From Paraburkholderia panacisoli (GTDB lineage Bacteria; Pseudomonadota; Gammaproteobacteria; Burkholderiales; Burkholderiaceae), in assembly GCF_008369935.1 (NCBI RefSeq), contig NZ_VTUZ01000034.1, positions 51,387 through 115,386 on the forward strand: 64,000 nt of DNA. Reading direction: 5' to 3'. The notes below the pieces were generated by a model, which had not been told where the DNA came from, made no database searches, and saw only the letters and a list, made by a program, of their open reading frames with translations. How positions within the stretch are numbered: position 1 is the first letter of the stretch; each line of letters starts with the position of its first letter. Position numbers and translations under genes: made by a program. This document shows positions 1 to 9,032 of the stretch, in pieces.

Positions 1-1619
1 CTGTTGACTGGAAATTTTTCGCAACCTCGAAAATGATCTGGGCATTGCGGGCACGAGCGTGGGCTATGAGTTCTGTCTACAGCATCGACATATGTCTGAT
101 GGCGGTCAAGCCGAGAGGTGCGAGCAGAGCCGCCCGCAACACCGCAAGTTACGCAGGCGGTAAGACATCCGAGTTGTTGTCCCAACCAGCACGGAATCGG
201 GTCCGCAATGCTCGCATGGACCATAGCGGCGCTTGAGTGGCGCAACGCTTTGGCCAAGTTGCCCTGCCCCTAAGGTGGTCACTATCGCGTGACGGATATT
301 TCTAGGTGGCGGTAGGCTGGCAAACGCCTCAACACACACAACGTGAAATAGTCTGGCACGCGGTTCACCTCAAGTCAGGGGGCCCCCGCGCGTAACCGAT
401 CACGCGAAGAGCGGCAACGCACAGACGCGCAAGATGCGGGCTCAGCTCTGAGAAGCATCCGGGCCCCCTCGCCAACTCTCTCGCAAATCTACGTGCCCCC
501 TTCCGGACCGTAAGAGGGAGTCGGCACGCGCGAGTCACTTTCCACCACCTTTTAGGATTCATTAAACGACGTGCTTTGACATTCGCAGGCTTTGACTTTG
601 TGTAAGAGCGGTAAGAGCGCCGGTTCCGCGCGATCTACTCCAATAGGACCTCAAAGGTTCAGCGTCACCGCTATGAACGAGCTGCGTCACCGATTACAGA
701 TACATGACTCGCAAAACCAAACTTTGTGGAGCGTGGACCCTGAGCATAAGAACAGCGACCATCGTATCTGCTCTCCTGCTGCCGAACGGCTCGGGATGTT
801 CTCCCAATTACCTCTTAGGCTCACCGGGTATTTTTAGGGGCAGGCCGGAAGAGGAACGATTTTGGCGCATGAAGATTTTCTACGATGACCCTGCAGGCTT
901 CCGTTCAACCGGCACTCATTCCCTTCCCGTGGTCAGGTGCCCCTCGACCAGAAGGCGAACTAGCTGTCTATCGGAGCGAGATAGGAAGCGCGGGTCGCCT
1001 CGAGAATCAGCACCTTGTTGCGGCAAGTCGAGGTCCGACGCGGCGTGCCGGACGTAGAGAGAATTGCTGCGGACCAGAAGTTGGGGCGAGTAGACCCGTT
1101 GGGGGTATCAGCGGCGTTGGTGAGCGCTCCACCCGCCAGCATTCCCATTGAGATAGCAAACGTGGGCAGGACAGCGTTCAGGAGACAAATCCTCCGGGGA
1201 GGGCCGTTGAAATACAGCTACGTTCTGCGGGGCCTAATTCCGTCAGTCACACGCCACAGAGAAAGATAGCGCAAGCCCGTGGACGGATTGAAGTCGACTC
1301 GTTCTAAACCTGCACTTACCGACAAAGGGCGTGCATTTGCTCATCATGCGAGCGATCACGACTTTCCGCTGTCGTCATTCGCATAGCGTCTTGGGACGAG
1401 ATCTAAATCGTCGTTGGTTTTCAGACCGGCTATGTATTGCTACCTGACTCGGCTATCCGCCTAAAGAATTCGGATTGAATCGATCAACTGATTTGGTTAT
1501 CGTTCGTGTCCAGATCGAACGCGCTCCGATTCAAATGCAAGTGGAAGCCTGGCTTTTCACTACTGCTGGAATTCAACGGCGTTTCTGCTTCACTCCATCT
1601 CCGCAGCTCCCCCTATCCA
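1..1619. other. Gene-poor left edge, no supported gene
   Basis: No reading frame in this stretch shows a recognisable domain, a good ribosome binding site or the strongly GC-biased third positions of the genes to the right. Short frames exist on both strands but overlap each other. One frame near 704 starts with a lipoprotein-like hydrophobic stretch (ending near GSGC), but it loses coherence within 50 codons. I read the stretch as decayed or non-coding DNA next to the partition locus. Confidence 0.5.
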
Positions 1620-1660
1620 GTTTGGCGGCAGTGTCTAGACTCTAGACACTGCCGCCAAAC
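1620..1660. repeat. Perfect 41-bp palindrome beside the par operon
   Basis: Two 20-bp arms are perfectly complementary around one central base at 1640. The left arm begins GTTTGGCGGCAGTG and the inner part holds TCTAGA on both sides of the centre. It lies just beyond the parB terminator. No U-tract follows it on either strand, so it is not a typical intrinsic terminator. Position and symmetry fit a protein-binding or centromere-like site, but I see no second full copy in the window. Function is inferred only from location. Confidence 0.8.
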
Positions 1661-1683
1661 GTCTGCCAGCGTCGCTCACGAAA

Positions 1684-1710
1684 TAAAAAAGCCCGCAATA
1701 AGCGGGCTTT
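1684..1710 (-). terminator. Intrinsic terminator of parAB
   Basis: A perfect 9-bp stem (AAAGCCCGC at 1688-1696 with GCGGGCTTT at 1702-1710) has a 5-nt loop. On the minus strand it is followed by a T-rich run (TTTTTTATTT). It sits 22 bp past the parB stop codon, as expected for the end of the parA-parB transcript. Confidence 0.85.
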
Positions 1711-1731
1711 CTCTCCTGAGCCAGCGCTCGA

Positions 1732-2706
1732 TCAGTTCCCCTTCGGTTGAGGCTGGAACATCCGACCGATCAGATCCCTTATCTGCGCCTCTTGCGCTTC
1801 CGTGATCACGCCGGTCTTGATTTTGACAGTGAAGTTGCTGATGTCCTTGGTGATACTCCCCGCATGTTCCTTGCCGGAGAAAAATTTGTCGATGCTGCGT
1901 CCGCTCGTCCCGGTCGAGGTGGTTTGACGAGTCGCTAGCGCGCTAATCGCCGCGGCCGCCTTGCCTTGGTCGATCTCGCCCTTCAGGACAAGCGGCCAAA
2001 TTTCCATTGCGGCTTTCTGTCCGTCGTCACCATGTTTTTTGATAGCTGCGGCAATAGCCTGAGCAGCAGTCCCACCGAGCAGGCGAGGCTGGATATCGAG
2101 ATCCTTCTTGATAAAGTCCGGCAAATTCTCAAATGCAAGAAACTGATAGAGGCCTGCACGCGACAGACCCATGGCTTCGGCCAGCCGCTTCCGGTTCGGA
2201 AATTCCGCTTCGGAGCGTCGAATCGCAACACCGATTTCATAGTCAGCCAGATCGTCGCGGCTGATGTTCTCGACCATGGCCAATACCGCCATGTCCGAAT
2301 CGGAACAATCAGCGACGACGGCCTTGATCGTGTCGATTCCCAACATCTTGTGTGCGCGCCACCGGCGTTCACCCGCCACGATCTGATAATCGTTTTCCAC
2401 GCGACGAACGACGATGGGCTGCATCAGCCCAACTTCACGAATCGACTCGGCGAGTTCCGTGAGCTTTGCTTCGTTGAACACCCGGCGCGGTTGCCAGGGA
2501 TTCGGCAGGATTCCGGCAACCTGCAATTGCGACGCGACACCGGTCGCCTCCAACTCCTGTACCCTGAGCTGAGCAACCGCCAAAGCTCCCGCGAGCCCAG
2601 GCGCCGTCTGCGTCCGCGTGCTGCGCTTAACTTCGTCTTCGTTGATCGACGAAGTCTTCCGGATGCCAGACGTCTTGGCCAGCAGTTGTTCCCGCATGTT
2701 GCTCAT
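1732..2706 (-). CDS. parB: ParB-family partition protein
   Basis: Encodes a 324-residue centromere-binding protein that works with ParA to segregate the replicon. The ParB/Srx N-terminal domain is visible: GERRWRAHK at about residues 112-120 and ENISRDDLADYEIG at 146-159. A helix-turn-helix follows at about 172-192 (RKRLAEAMGLSRAGLYQFL). I chose the ATG at 2706, which overlaps the parA stop as ATGA and indicates translational coupling; an upstream in-frame start at 2748 would lie inside parA. The C-terminal third is presumably the dimerisation region. The family is clear; the parS sequence it reads is not known from this window, though the nearby palindromes are candidates. Confidence 0.93.
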   Translation of the reverse strand: MSNMREQLLAKTSGIRKTSSINEDEVKRSTRTQTAPGLAGALAVAQLRVQELEATGVASQLQVAGILPNPWQPRRVFNEAKLTELAESIREVGLMQPIVVRRVENDYQIVAGERRWRAHKMLGIDTIKAVVADCSDSDMAVLAMVENISRDDLADYEIGVAIRRSEAEFPNRKRLAEAMGLSRAGLYQFLAFENLPDFIKKDLDIQPRLLGGTAAQAIAAAIKKHGDDGQKAAMEIWPLVLKGEIDQGKAAAAISALATRQTTSTGTSGRSIDKFFSGKEHAGSITKDISNFTVKIKTGVITEAQEAQIRDLIGRMFQPQPKGN

Positions 2707-3914
2707 TGCGCGTTCCTCCATTTTTCCGAATAGATTTCGTCGACCCATCGGCAGTAATCGACCAGAGGTTGACGTACACGTTGCAACGACTTGGACGCAC
2801 TATGTGTACTGCTGATGTCGAAGACCGTCGAGAAAGCCAAGGCCCCCGTGCTCATCACGGAACTAGCCGGCACTTCGATCGAATGCAGCCAATTCTCATA
2901 GGCGCTTTGTGCCCATGCGCGCACGATCGGCGCAGACGAATTGCGGCCATAGTCCACCCTCGACAACATCAGTGAAACGAAATCGTATTTCTTGTCTTTC
3001 TCGTACTTGATAAAGCTCTTGGATACATCCGAAAAGAGCCGCCAAAACGATAGCGAACTAATGAAGTCCAGATTCTCCGGCACCATCGGCATGACCATCG
3101 CATCCGCTGCCATCAACGCATTCAAATTGAGATAGGACAGCGACGGCGAGGTGTCCATGAGAATGTAGTCATACTTCTTCCGCAGCGGCTCGAGGCCTTG
3201 ACGAAGCACGGTCCAAAACCGGAAGCCCGGTCTCATTTTCTGCATCGCGGGCAGATGGAATTCGGCGCCGATCAGTTCGGTATGCGCGGGAATCACGTCG
3301 ATCCCGTCCCAGTATGTTGACTGGACTCGCGCCTCGAGGCCGCCCTCGATCTCCTGATCGTAGACATACGGCAGCACCGTGTCTTCGGGCGTAACATCTT
3401 TCTCTGCGTAGAGTCCGCAGAGTTCCGAAAGGGACGCTTGCGGATCAAGGTCAATCACCAGCACTTTGCGCCCGCGCAGCGAAAGCCCTTGCGCGAGACA
3501 CATCGTCGTGGTGGTTTTTGCAGAGCCGCCTTTGAGCTGCGCCGTGATGATGATTCTTCCGTCCGGTTCCTTTAGCCGCGTGACGAGCGGCGTCTGGTAA
3601 ATGTCGGACACTTTCTGCACCCAGATACGTGCTTCTTCCAACGTGAACGTGCGCGTGCGGCCGCTGCCAGCCGCGGTGCCGGGTGGCAACTCACCGTCGC
3701 CTTTGGTCGCGAGGTATTGAACCTGAGAGTGGGAGATATTGCACATCTCGGCAATCTCCCCTGTTTTAAAAACAGGAGCCGTCTTGCGCGGACGGGGAGC
3801 CAGAATCGTGTCACGCAGTTCGTTCGTGAAAATCGTGACCTTTTCCGCAAACTGGCTGATCTGCTCAAAGTGAACGGTTCGGTCTACGGCAGGGAGTTGG
3901 CTCGTTCTGACCAT
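2703..3914 (-). CDS. parA: ParA-family partition ATPase
   Basis: Encodes a 403-residue ATPase of the large ParA type (P1 ParA/SopA-like). An N-terminal DNA-binding segment of about 110 residues, including a helix-turn-helix near 50-70 (TGEIAEMCNISHSQVQYLA), precedes the ATPase. The deviant Walker A box KGGSAKTTT is at 128-136 and the Walker A' motif DLDPQA at 155-160. ParA of this type both moves the ParB-bound centromere and represses its own promoter. The start codon lies inside an inverted repeat (3913-3952), which fits autoregulation. parB follows with a 4-bp ATGA overlap. The gene points away from the origin and initiator, a common par/ori layout of secondary replicons. Confidence 0.94.
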   Translation of the reverse strand: MVRTSQLPAVDRTVHFEQISQFAEKVTIFTNELRDTILAPRPRKTAPVFKTGEIAEMCNISHSQVQYLATKGDGELPPGTAAGSGRTRTFTLEEARIWVQKVSDIYQTPLVTRLKEPDGRIIITAQLKGGSAKTTTTMCLAQGLSLRGRKVLVIDLDPQASLSELCGLYAEKDVTPEDTVLPYVYDQEIEGGLEARVQSTYWDGIDVIPAHTELIGAEFHLPAMQKMRPGFRFWTVLRQGLEPLRKKYDYILMDTSPSLSYLNLNALMAADAMVMPMVPENLDFISSLSFWRLFSDVSKSFIKYEKDKKYDFVSLMLSRVDYGRNSSAPIVRAWAQSAYENWLHSIEVPASSVMSTGALAFSTVFDISSTHSASKSLQRVRQPLVDYCRWVDEIYSEKWRNAQ

Positions 3915-3952
3915 TCTGAGGTTTTTCCATAAAAGTCTAGAAACCTCAGAAT
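3913..3952. promoter_or_regulatory. Inverted repeat over the parA start, candidate par operator
   Basis: Perfect 12-bp arms ATTCTGAGGTTT (3913-3924) and AAACCTCAGAAT (3941-3952) are separated by 16 bp. The inner arm covers the parA start codon and the spacer covers its ribosome-binding region. Autorepression by ParA, or ParB binding, is the natural reading of an operator in this place. The function is inferred. Confidence 0.6.
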
Positions 3953-4122
3953 ACAGGAAATGCTTGAAGTTAGCTTCTTAAATCGCTGTTTTAACGCAGA
4001 TTTTATACAAAAATATGGAATACCGCCCCTTTTTTGGGATTGAAAATGGCCCAGATTGACTGCAAGCGCGCTACCAAGCTCTCGCCAGATCGCAGGGGCA
4101 CCTGTCTCAAGAACTGTAATTG

Positions 4123-4475
4123 GCACAAATGACCTCACCTTCCTTCCGCGAAAGGCCTCTCCCGGCCCATCCGATGCTCGAAAATTCAGCGGAGGGTGAG
4201 GTCAATTGTGCATTTTTCTATTTCCGCGATCTCGGTGCAGACCATTCCGCACAACCAACCTCACCTTCCTCACCGCACCCACGCATTGGAAGCCCCTCGA
4301 CAGAGCCTGTTCACAGGAACGCACAATCAACCTCACCTACATTCCCCTCACCAGCACGGCGGACTCGCCGCATTCCTCAGCGCGATCGCACGTCCGAGAT
4401 GCTGATCGACACAATCAACCTCACCATCGAATGCGAGCTCGGACCGATACGACCATCTGCACAATCAACCTCACC
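4123..4475. repeat. Left iteron array of the replication origin
   Basis: Six 17-bp repeats match GCACAnnnAACCTCACC with small deviations. They start at 4123, 4195 (reversed), 4249, 4321, 4409 (first base A) and 4459. Five point the same way and one is inverted. Start-to-start distances are 72, 54, 72, 88 and 50 bp. Such repeats are the usual binding sites of Rep_3-type initiators. No convincing gene lies in this stretch; open frames across it are made by the repeats themselves. Confidence 0.88.
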
Positions 4476-4603
4476 ATAATTTCCTACGCTGAATACTGTG
4501 GATCTGACTGCTGGTTTGTTTGTTTTTTTTAGAAAACACAACAAGCCAACAAACCAACAGCAATCTTCGATGCTGATTTAATTCAATCACTTAACATCGA
4601 AAA
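4476..4603. other. AT-rich core between iteron arrays, candidate unwinding region
   Basis: A markedly AT-rich segment separates the two iteron arrays, in contrast to the GC-rich flanks. It contains an 8-T run near 4523-4530. A 9-bp inverted repeat (TGGTTTGTT at 4512-4520, AACAAACCA at 4548-4556) is present. TGTGGATCT at 4498-4506 matches the reverse of a DnaA box in 7 of 9 positions. Together these fit a DNA unwinding element with an adjacent weak DnaA site. This is inferred from composition and position only. Confidence 0.6.
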
Positions 4604-4915
4604 GGTGAGAAGCATTGTGTCAAAGGTGAGGTTAGATGTGCACGTAGGTGCTGTCTGTTGTGCAGCAAGGTGACACTGCTTCCACACCAAGGTGAGGTTT
4701 GATGTGCTCGAAGGAATACGGCAATCCAGAAGGTGAGGTAGGTTGTGTACACACCAGCCGGATCTGTCACCAGCGCCGTGGGATAAGGCTTTCGGGGAAA
4801 ATACGGCGCCGCAGTGGTGAGGTTCGTTGTGCGGATGGTGAGGTTCTATGTGCGCAACAGGACGAGCCAGGCGAACAATCGCCGCCGCCTCCAATGATGG
4901 TGAGGTTCTGTGTGT
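4604..4915. repeat. Right iteron array of the replication origin
   Basis: Seven 17-bp repeats in the orientation GGTGAGGTTnnnTGTGC start at 4604 (degenerate), 4625, 4691, 4732, 4816, 4837 and 4899. They are inverted relative to most of the left array, so the two arrays mirror each other across the AT-rich core. Start-to-start distances are 21, 66, 41, 84, 21 and 62 bp, all close to multiples of the helical repeat. The last repeat touches the -35 box of the initiator gene promoter. Confidence 0.88.
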
Positions 4916-4943
4916 TGACAGCTCACCACCGTGTGCTTACAGT
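4915..4943 (+). promoter_or_regulatory. Promoter of the replication initiator gene
   Basis: TTGACA (4915-4920) and TACAGT (4938-4943) are separated by 17 bp, giving a start point near 4950. The last iteron (4899-4915) overlaps the -35 box, so initiator bound to iterons could repress its own gene. A start point here makes the upstream GTG at 4931 unusable and supports translation from ATG 4973. Confidence 0.6.
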
Positions 4944-4972
4944 CCCGGGAGCGAAAAAGAGCGGACGAAAAA

Positions 4973-6376
4973 ATGGCGGCGGACAATCCGGAAGAGGGTA
5001 AGTCGAAGGCGACGTCGCGCCAGATGGCACTCGCCTTGTTCGAGGACATGTTCGACCTCGGATTGCGGATCAACGAAGCCAATCGTGAGATTGGCTATCA
5101 GCGCAATGACTTCTTCACGGAAATCGTCAACATGGGGTTGCCGGCGCGCCGGTTCCTCGATGCGGCGTATTTCATCGTTGCCCAGGAGCCCGAACAGCGG
5201 GACCAGTACGATGTCGAGCTGAACTACTTCAAGTGGTTGATGCGCTACGACAGCCGCAACCTCAAACACTTGCGTACCATCGCGGACGAAGCGCAGAACG
5301 CGAAAGTCCGTGTCACCAATACGCCGATGGACCGCGACCCCAACGAGAACGACCTCTGGGTCCAGGTCCAGTTGATCGGGATGGTGGGCTTCCATCGCGG
5401 GCGGATGCGTTTCGACGTCCATCCGCGCCTCGTTCCTCACATTCGCGACCCCCAAAAATCGCACTGGCTGAGTCTGCGCATTTCCACCGCGTTCACGCGC
5501 AGCCTCGCGCGCGCGATTTACGACAAAGTCCTGCCGCACGTCCCGGCCGGCCGAACGGACTGGATCCAGCTCGACGAGATGCGCAACTGGCCTGGCAGAA
5601 TGGGTGCCAACGCAGCCATTTTCAAATACTTCAAGCGAGACTGGCTCGAGCCGGCCGTGCGTGAAATCAACGACGTGTCGGACATCGAGCTGTCGTACGA
5701 GACCAGGACCGCGTCCACCTCGTCGAAGAAAATCGACCGCATCAGGTTCCTGCTCAAACGCAAGGACACTGCGGACGCCGTGCTGGCCAGTCTCGCGGAC
5801 GCCAGTCACCTTTACAAGATTCTCACGGACGAATTCGCGCTGTCGACCAAGCAGTTCAGCGAGATTTCCGAGAACCGCGATGTGTGGACCGACGAGCGCA
5901 TTCAGCAAGCGGTCGAATACACGCGCTTCAGGATCCAACGCGGGCAGGTCAAGAAGAGCCCCGCCGGCTATCTGATGCGAGCGTTGCGCGACAACTGGAA
6001 GATGTCCGATGCCGAGCGCACGATGGTCGACGTTCAGGCCAAGCTGATCGCCGACGAAACGCAGGAACAGGTGGCCAAATCCGAGACGAGAAATTCGGTG
6101 GCGCGCAGCGTTGCGTCGCGTGAAGAGGAAGTCCGCGCGCGCATGAACGAGGATTCGCGCAAGGGCCGCGACCACTTCACCGCGGCCGATGCGAAAACGC
6201 GCAAAGACCTGATGCACGCATGGACGACCTCGCGGGAAGGCAAGCTGATGCTGCGACGAATGAAGCTCGAGCCGTCGACGGTAACGGAGGACCTTATCCT
6301 CGCGAACACGGAGTTGGTCTGGTATCTGGGCCAGTTTGTGTTTGGGCGAATGAATTCGTCACGCGTGCCAGCCTGA
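4973..6376 (+). CDS. Replication initiation protein (Rep_3-like)
   Basis: Encodes about 467 residues. The N-terminal half resembles plasmid and second-chromosome initiators of the Rep_3 superfamily, with paired winged-helix regions around IGYQRNDFFTEIVNMGLP and WIQLDEMRNWPGRMGANAA. The C-terminal third is charged and helical (VASREEEVRARMNEDSRKG), less typical of small plasmid Reps. Such proteins bind iterons and open the origin. The adjacent iteron arrays and the divergent parAB operon support the role strongly. I prefer ATG 4973 over GTG 4931 because the promoter start point falls between them. A 9-bp inverted repeat covers the stop codon. Confidence 0.82.
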   Translation: MAADNPEEGKSKATSRQMALALFEDMFDLGLRINEANREIGYQRNDFFTEIVNMGLPARRFLDAAYFIVAQEPEQRDQYDVELNYFKWLMRYDSRNLKHLRTIADEAQNAKVRVTNTPMDRDPNENDLWVQVQLIGMVGFHRGRMRFDVHPRLVPHIRDPQKSHWLSLRISTAFTRSLARAIYDKVLPHVPAGRTDWIQLDEMRNWPGRMGANAAIFKYFKRDWLEPAVREINDVSDIELSYETRTASTSSKKIDRIRFLLKRKDTADAVLASLADASHLYKILTDEFALSTKQFSEISENRDVWTDERIQQAVEYTRFRIQRGQVKKSPAGYLMRALRDNWKMSDAERTMVDVQAKLIADETQEQVAKSETRNSVARSVASREEEVRARMNEDSRKGRDHFTAADAKTRKDLMHAWTTSREGKLMLRRMKLEPSTVTEDLILANTELVWYLGQFVFGRMNSSRVPA

Positions 6377-6394
6377 AGCGATCTGGCTTCAGGC
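6371..6394. terminator. Hairpin at the end of the initiator gene
   Basis: GCCTGAAGC (6371-6379) and GCTTCAGGC (6386-6394) form a perfect 9-bp stem that includes the initiator stop codon. It lies between two convergent genes. No U-tract follows, so termination is only probable. Confidence 0.4.
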
Positions 6395-6471
6395 GAGCAT
6401 CACTACCACCGCCACTGGCGGCAGACACGCATGCGAGCCGAGCGCTACGCGCTGCCGCTCCTCACTGCAAT

Positions 6472-7986
6472 CTAAAACGACCCGACGATCGACCCCAGCA
6501 CGATCACGACCACCAGCGCCAGCAACGCGCCGAGAATGCCGACGATCACAATATCCCGGTAGCTCTCCCGATGCGTCGAACCACACACCGCCAGCAACGT
6601 CACGACCGCGCCATTGTGCGGCAGGCTATCGAGCGTGCCCGATGAAATCACTGCGACCCGATGCAGCAACGCAGGGTCGATGCCATGTTGCGCGGCCAGT
6701 TGCAGATAGGTACTGCCGAGCGCATCGAGCGCGATGGTCAGGCCGCCGGACGCGGAGCCGGTGAGCGCCGCGAGCAGATTCGTCGCAACCGCGAGCGACA
6801 CGAGCGGGCCGCCGCCCACGCTGAGCACCCATTCGCGCACCAGCGCGAATGCAGGCAACGCGGCGATCACCGCGCCATAGCCGACCAGACTGCCGACGCT
6901 CAACACCGGCAGCACCGACGCGTTCGCGCCGGCATCGATCGTGTCGCGCAGAGCAGGGAGGCGCCGGCGGTTCAGCACGATGAGCGCGACGATCGCGACC
7001 GCCAGCGCCACGCACACCCCCCACACGCCACCAACCGCCGACAGCGAAGTCTCGCCCCAACGCACGTCCGCGAGGTAGTCGGCGTCGATGCGCGGCAGCA
7101 CGATCACGCTCATCACGAAGTTCACGCACACCACCAGCACGAGCGGCGTCATCGCGACACCGAACGACGGCAGAACGCTGCTGATATGGCCGTGCTCGAT
7201 TTCCTCCGGGTCGAAACTCTGCGAGACGGTCGCGCGTTCACGCACGAGGTTCGCATTGACCGCGGGTTTCGATGCGGGCACAGCGGCCGCGGCGCCGGCG
7301 ACCGCACTCAGGCCTTCGAAACCTTCGTTCGCCGCCTTCGCGCGCGACTGTTGCAGCGACAGCCACCATAGTCCGAAGGCCACCATCACGATGCTCGCAA
7401 TCACGCCGAGCCCCGGGGCGGCGAACGGTGTCGTGCCGAAGAACGGCATCGGAATCGCATTCTGGATCGCGGGCGTGCCGGGCAGCGCGGACATCGTGAA
7501 GGTCGACGTGCCAAGCGCAATCGCAGCCGGCATCAAGCGGCGCGGAATGTTGGCGGCCTGGAACAGTGCGGTCGCCATCGGCGCGATCACGAAGAATGCG
7601 ACGAAGAGGCTGACGCCGCCATATGTTACCAACGCGCCACCGATCACGACGGCAAGAATCGCCCGATGCGCACCGAGCTTTTCAGTCATGAAGCTGGCAA
7701 TCGCCTTCACTGATCCGCTGTCTTCCATCAGCTTGCCGAACATCGCGCCCAGCAGGAACAGCGGAAAGAACTGCGCGAGAAAGCGCGCGGCGCTGTTCAT
7801 GAAGGTTTGGGTCCAATGCGCGAGAACCGGTTCGCCGGAAATCGCGGCGGCGAGCATCGCGGCAAACGGTGCGAGCAGCAACACGCTCCAGCCCCGATAC
7901 GCGAAGCCGATCAGCAGCGCAAGGCTCGCGAGCATGCCGAACAACCCCAAGCCGAGCGCGAGCGGGGACAGGATAGTGACGTCCAT
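6472..7986 (-). CDS. GntP-family permease
   Basis: Encodes about 504 residues with a dozen or more hydrophobic segments and GntP-type features: a glycine-rich membrane loop around GALVTYGGVSLFVAFF and the conserved region MSALPGTPAIQNAIPMPFFGTTPFAAPG. The family imports gluconate and related hydroxy acids by proton symport; the substrate here cannot be told. A hydrophilic loop near residues 230-270 is longer than usual. I use ATG 7986 because upstream codons in the same frame lie inside the preceding gene. The stop of that patatin gene is only 2 bp away, so the two are one transcription unit. Confidence 0.85.
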   Translation of the reverse strand: MDVTILSPLALGLGLFGMLASLALLIGFAYRGWSVLLLAPFAAMLAAAISGEPVLAHWTQTFMNSAARFLAQFFPLFLLGAMFGKLMEDSGSVKAIASFMTEKLGAHRAILAVVIGGALVTYGGVSLFVAFFVIAPMATALFQAANIPRRLMPAAIALGTSTFTMSALPGTPAIQNAIPMPFFGTTPFAAPGLGVIASIVMVAFGLWWLSLQQSRAKAANEGFEGLSAVAGAAAAVPASKPAVNANLVRERATVSQSFDPEEIEHGHISSVLPSFGVAMTPLVLVVCVNFVMSVIVLPRIDADYLADVRWGETSLSAVGGVWGVCVALAVAIVALIVLNRRRLPALRDTIDAGANASVLPVLSVGSLVGYGAVIAALPAFALVREWVLSVGGGPLVSLAVATNLLAALTGSASGGLTIALDALGSTYLQLAAQHGIDPALLHRVAVISSGTLDSLPHNGAVVTLLAVCGSTHRESYRDIVIVGILGALLALVVVIVLGSIVGSF

Positions 7987-7988
7987 GG

Positions 7989-9032
7989 TCAAACTCCGTC
8001 GAGCAACACGTCCAGGTCGAGCGAAGAGCGCACGCCGATGGAGTCGGCGTGTTCGGTGAGAAATGCTTCGGTGGCTCGCCGGCCTTCGTCGCGCAGCATC
8101 GTCAGAAATGCCCATTCGGCATTCAGCTTGGACGAGTAGCCGAGCTTCGTCATCTCTTCGCTCGCGATCCGGTGAATGCGCATCTCGGCCCAGTGACGCC
8201 CTTCGTCGCTGCCGGCGTCCGCCGCGCGACGCAGCAGCGCGATCATCCGCAGTTCTTTCAACAGTGGCGCGTTGAACGCGACTTCATTGAGTCGGCTGAT
8301 GATGTCGCGCGCGGAGCGCGGCGTTTCATCCCGCACGACCGGATTGACCTGGACCAGCAGCGTATCGCTCGACGTGCATTCGCGAACCAGCGGCGTGATG
8401 GTCGGATTGCCCGCGTAGCCGCCGTCCCAGTAGTCTTCGCCATCGATCTCGACGGCCTGGAACAGCGTCGGCAGACAGCCCGACGCGAGCAATACGTCGG
8501 GCGACAGATCGGCGTTGCGGAACACGCGCGCCTGGCCGGTGCGCACGCGGGTCGCGGTGATGAAGAGCTTGATCGGCGCGTCGCGCAAATGGGCGAAGTC
8601 GATCGATTCATGCAGGATCTTTTGCAGCGGGTTGACGCCGCGCGGATTCATGTCGTAAGGCGAGAACATGCGCGCTGCGAGATCCATCGCGATGAACAAC
8701 GGCGAATGATCGAGTGTCCAGCGTCCCATCAGCGCGTCGAAGGGGCTGCGCCGGAACGGACTGAACACCGCGGCGTCGGAGACGCGTCGCCAGAAAGCTT
8801 CGAGCGCGGCTCGCGCGCCGGCCGGCCCATCTATCTGATAGCCGCTCACGAGCACGGCTGCGTTCATTGCACCCGCGGATGTGCCCGAGATGCCCTCGAT
8901 CTGCAGCCACGGCTCTTCCAGAATCCGGTCGAGGACGCCCCATGTAAAGGCGCCATGGGAGCCGCCGCCTTGCAAGGCGAGGTCGATGCGAGCGGGCGCG
9001 TGACGCACTGGTTGATCTTTCGAAGCAGCCAA
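7989..9032 (-). CDS. Patatin-like phospholipase
   Basis: Encodes a 347-residue serine hydrolase of the patatin family. The oxyanion glycine motif GGGSHG is at about 22-27, the nucleophile elbow GTSAG has Ser52, and the dyad aspartate lies in DGG at 203-205. Such enzymes cleave acyl chains from phospholipids or other lipids. No signal peptide is seen, so it is probably cytoplasmic. The start is a TTG at 9032, five bases after a strong GGAG. It forms an operon with the GntP-type permease gene 2 bp downstream. Confidence 0.9.
   Translation of the reverse strand: MAASKDQPVRHAPARIDLALQGGGSHGAFTWGVLDRILEEPWLQIEGISGTSAGAMNAAVLVSGYQIDGPAGARAALEAFWRRVSDAAVFSPFRRSPFDALMGRWTLDHSPLFIAMDLAARMFSPYDMNPRGVNPLQKILHESIDFAHLRDAPIKLFITATRVRTGQARVFRNADLSPDVLLASGCLPTLFQAVEIDGEDYWDGGYAGNPTITPLVRECTSSDTLLVQVNPVVRDETPRSARDIISRLNEVAFNAPLLKELRMIALLRRAADAGSDEGRHWAEMRIHRIASEEMTKLGYSSKLNAEWAFLTMLRDEGRRATEAFLTEHADSIGVRSSLDLDVLLDGV

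Noticed and set aside
704..1269. Possible lipoprotein or outer-membrane efflux gene remnant
   Set aside because: A lipoprotein-like start at 704 and a fragment near 1060-1110 (KLGRVDPLGVSAALV) recall NodT-type outer-membrane factors, but they are in different frames, short and lack any diagnostic motif.
4120..4532. Overlapping open frames across the left iteron array
   Set aside because: They consist of iteron repeats translated in several frames (NLT, QPHL repeats) and have no start signals; they are by-products of the origin repeats.
4123..4915. CRISPR array
   Set aside because: The repeats are 17 bp, imperfect, in both orientations and unevenly spaced (21 to 88 bp), with no cas genes. 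An iteron origin explains them.
4937..6217. Long minus-strand frame opposite the initiator gene
   Set aside because: It is a mirror frame of a GC-rich gene; the plus-strand product has a recognisable family and start signals.
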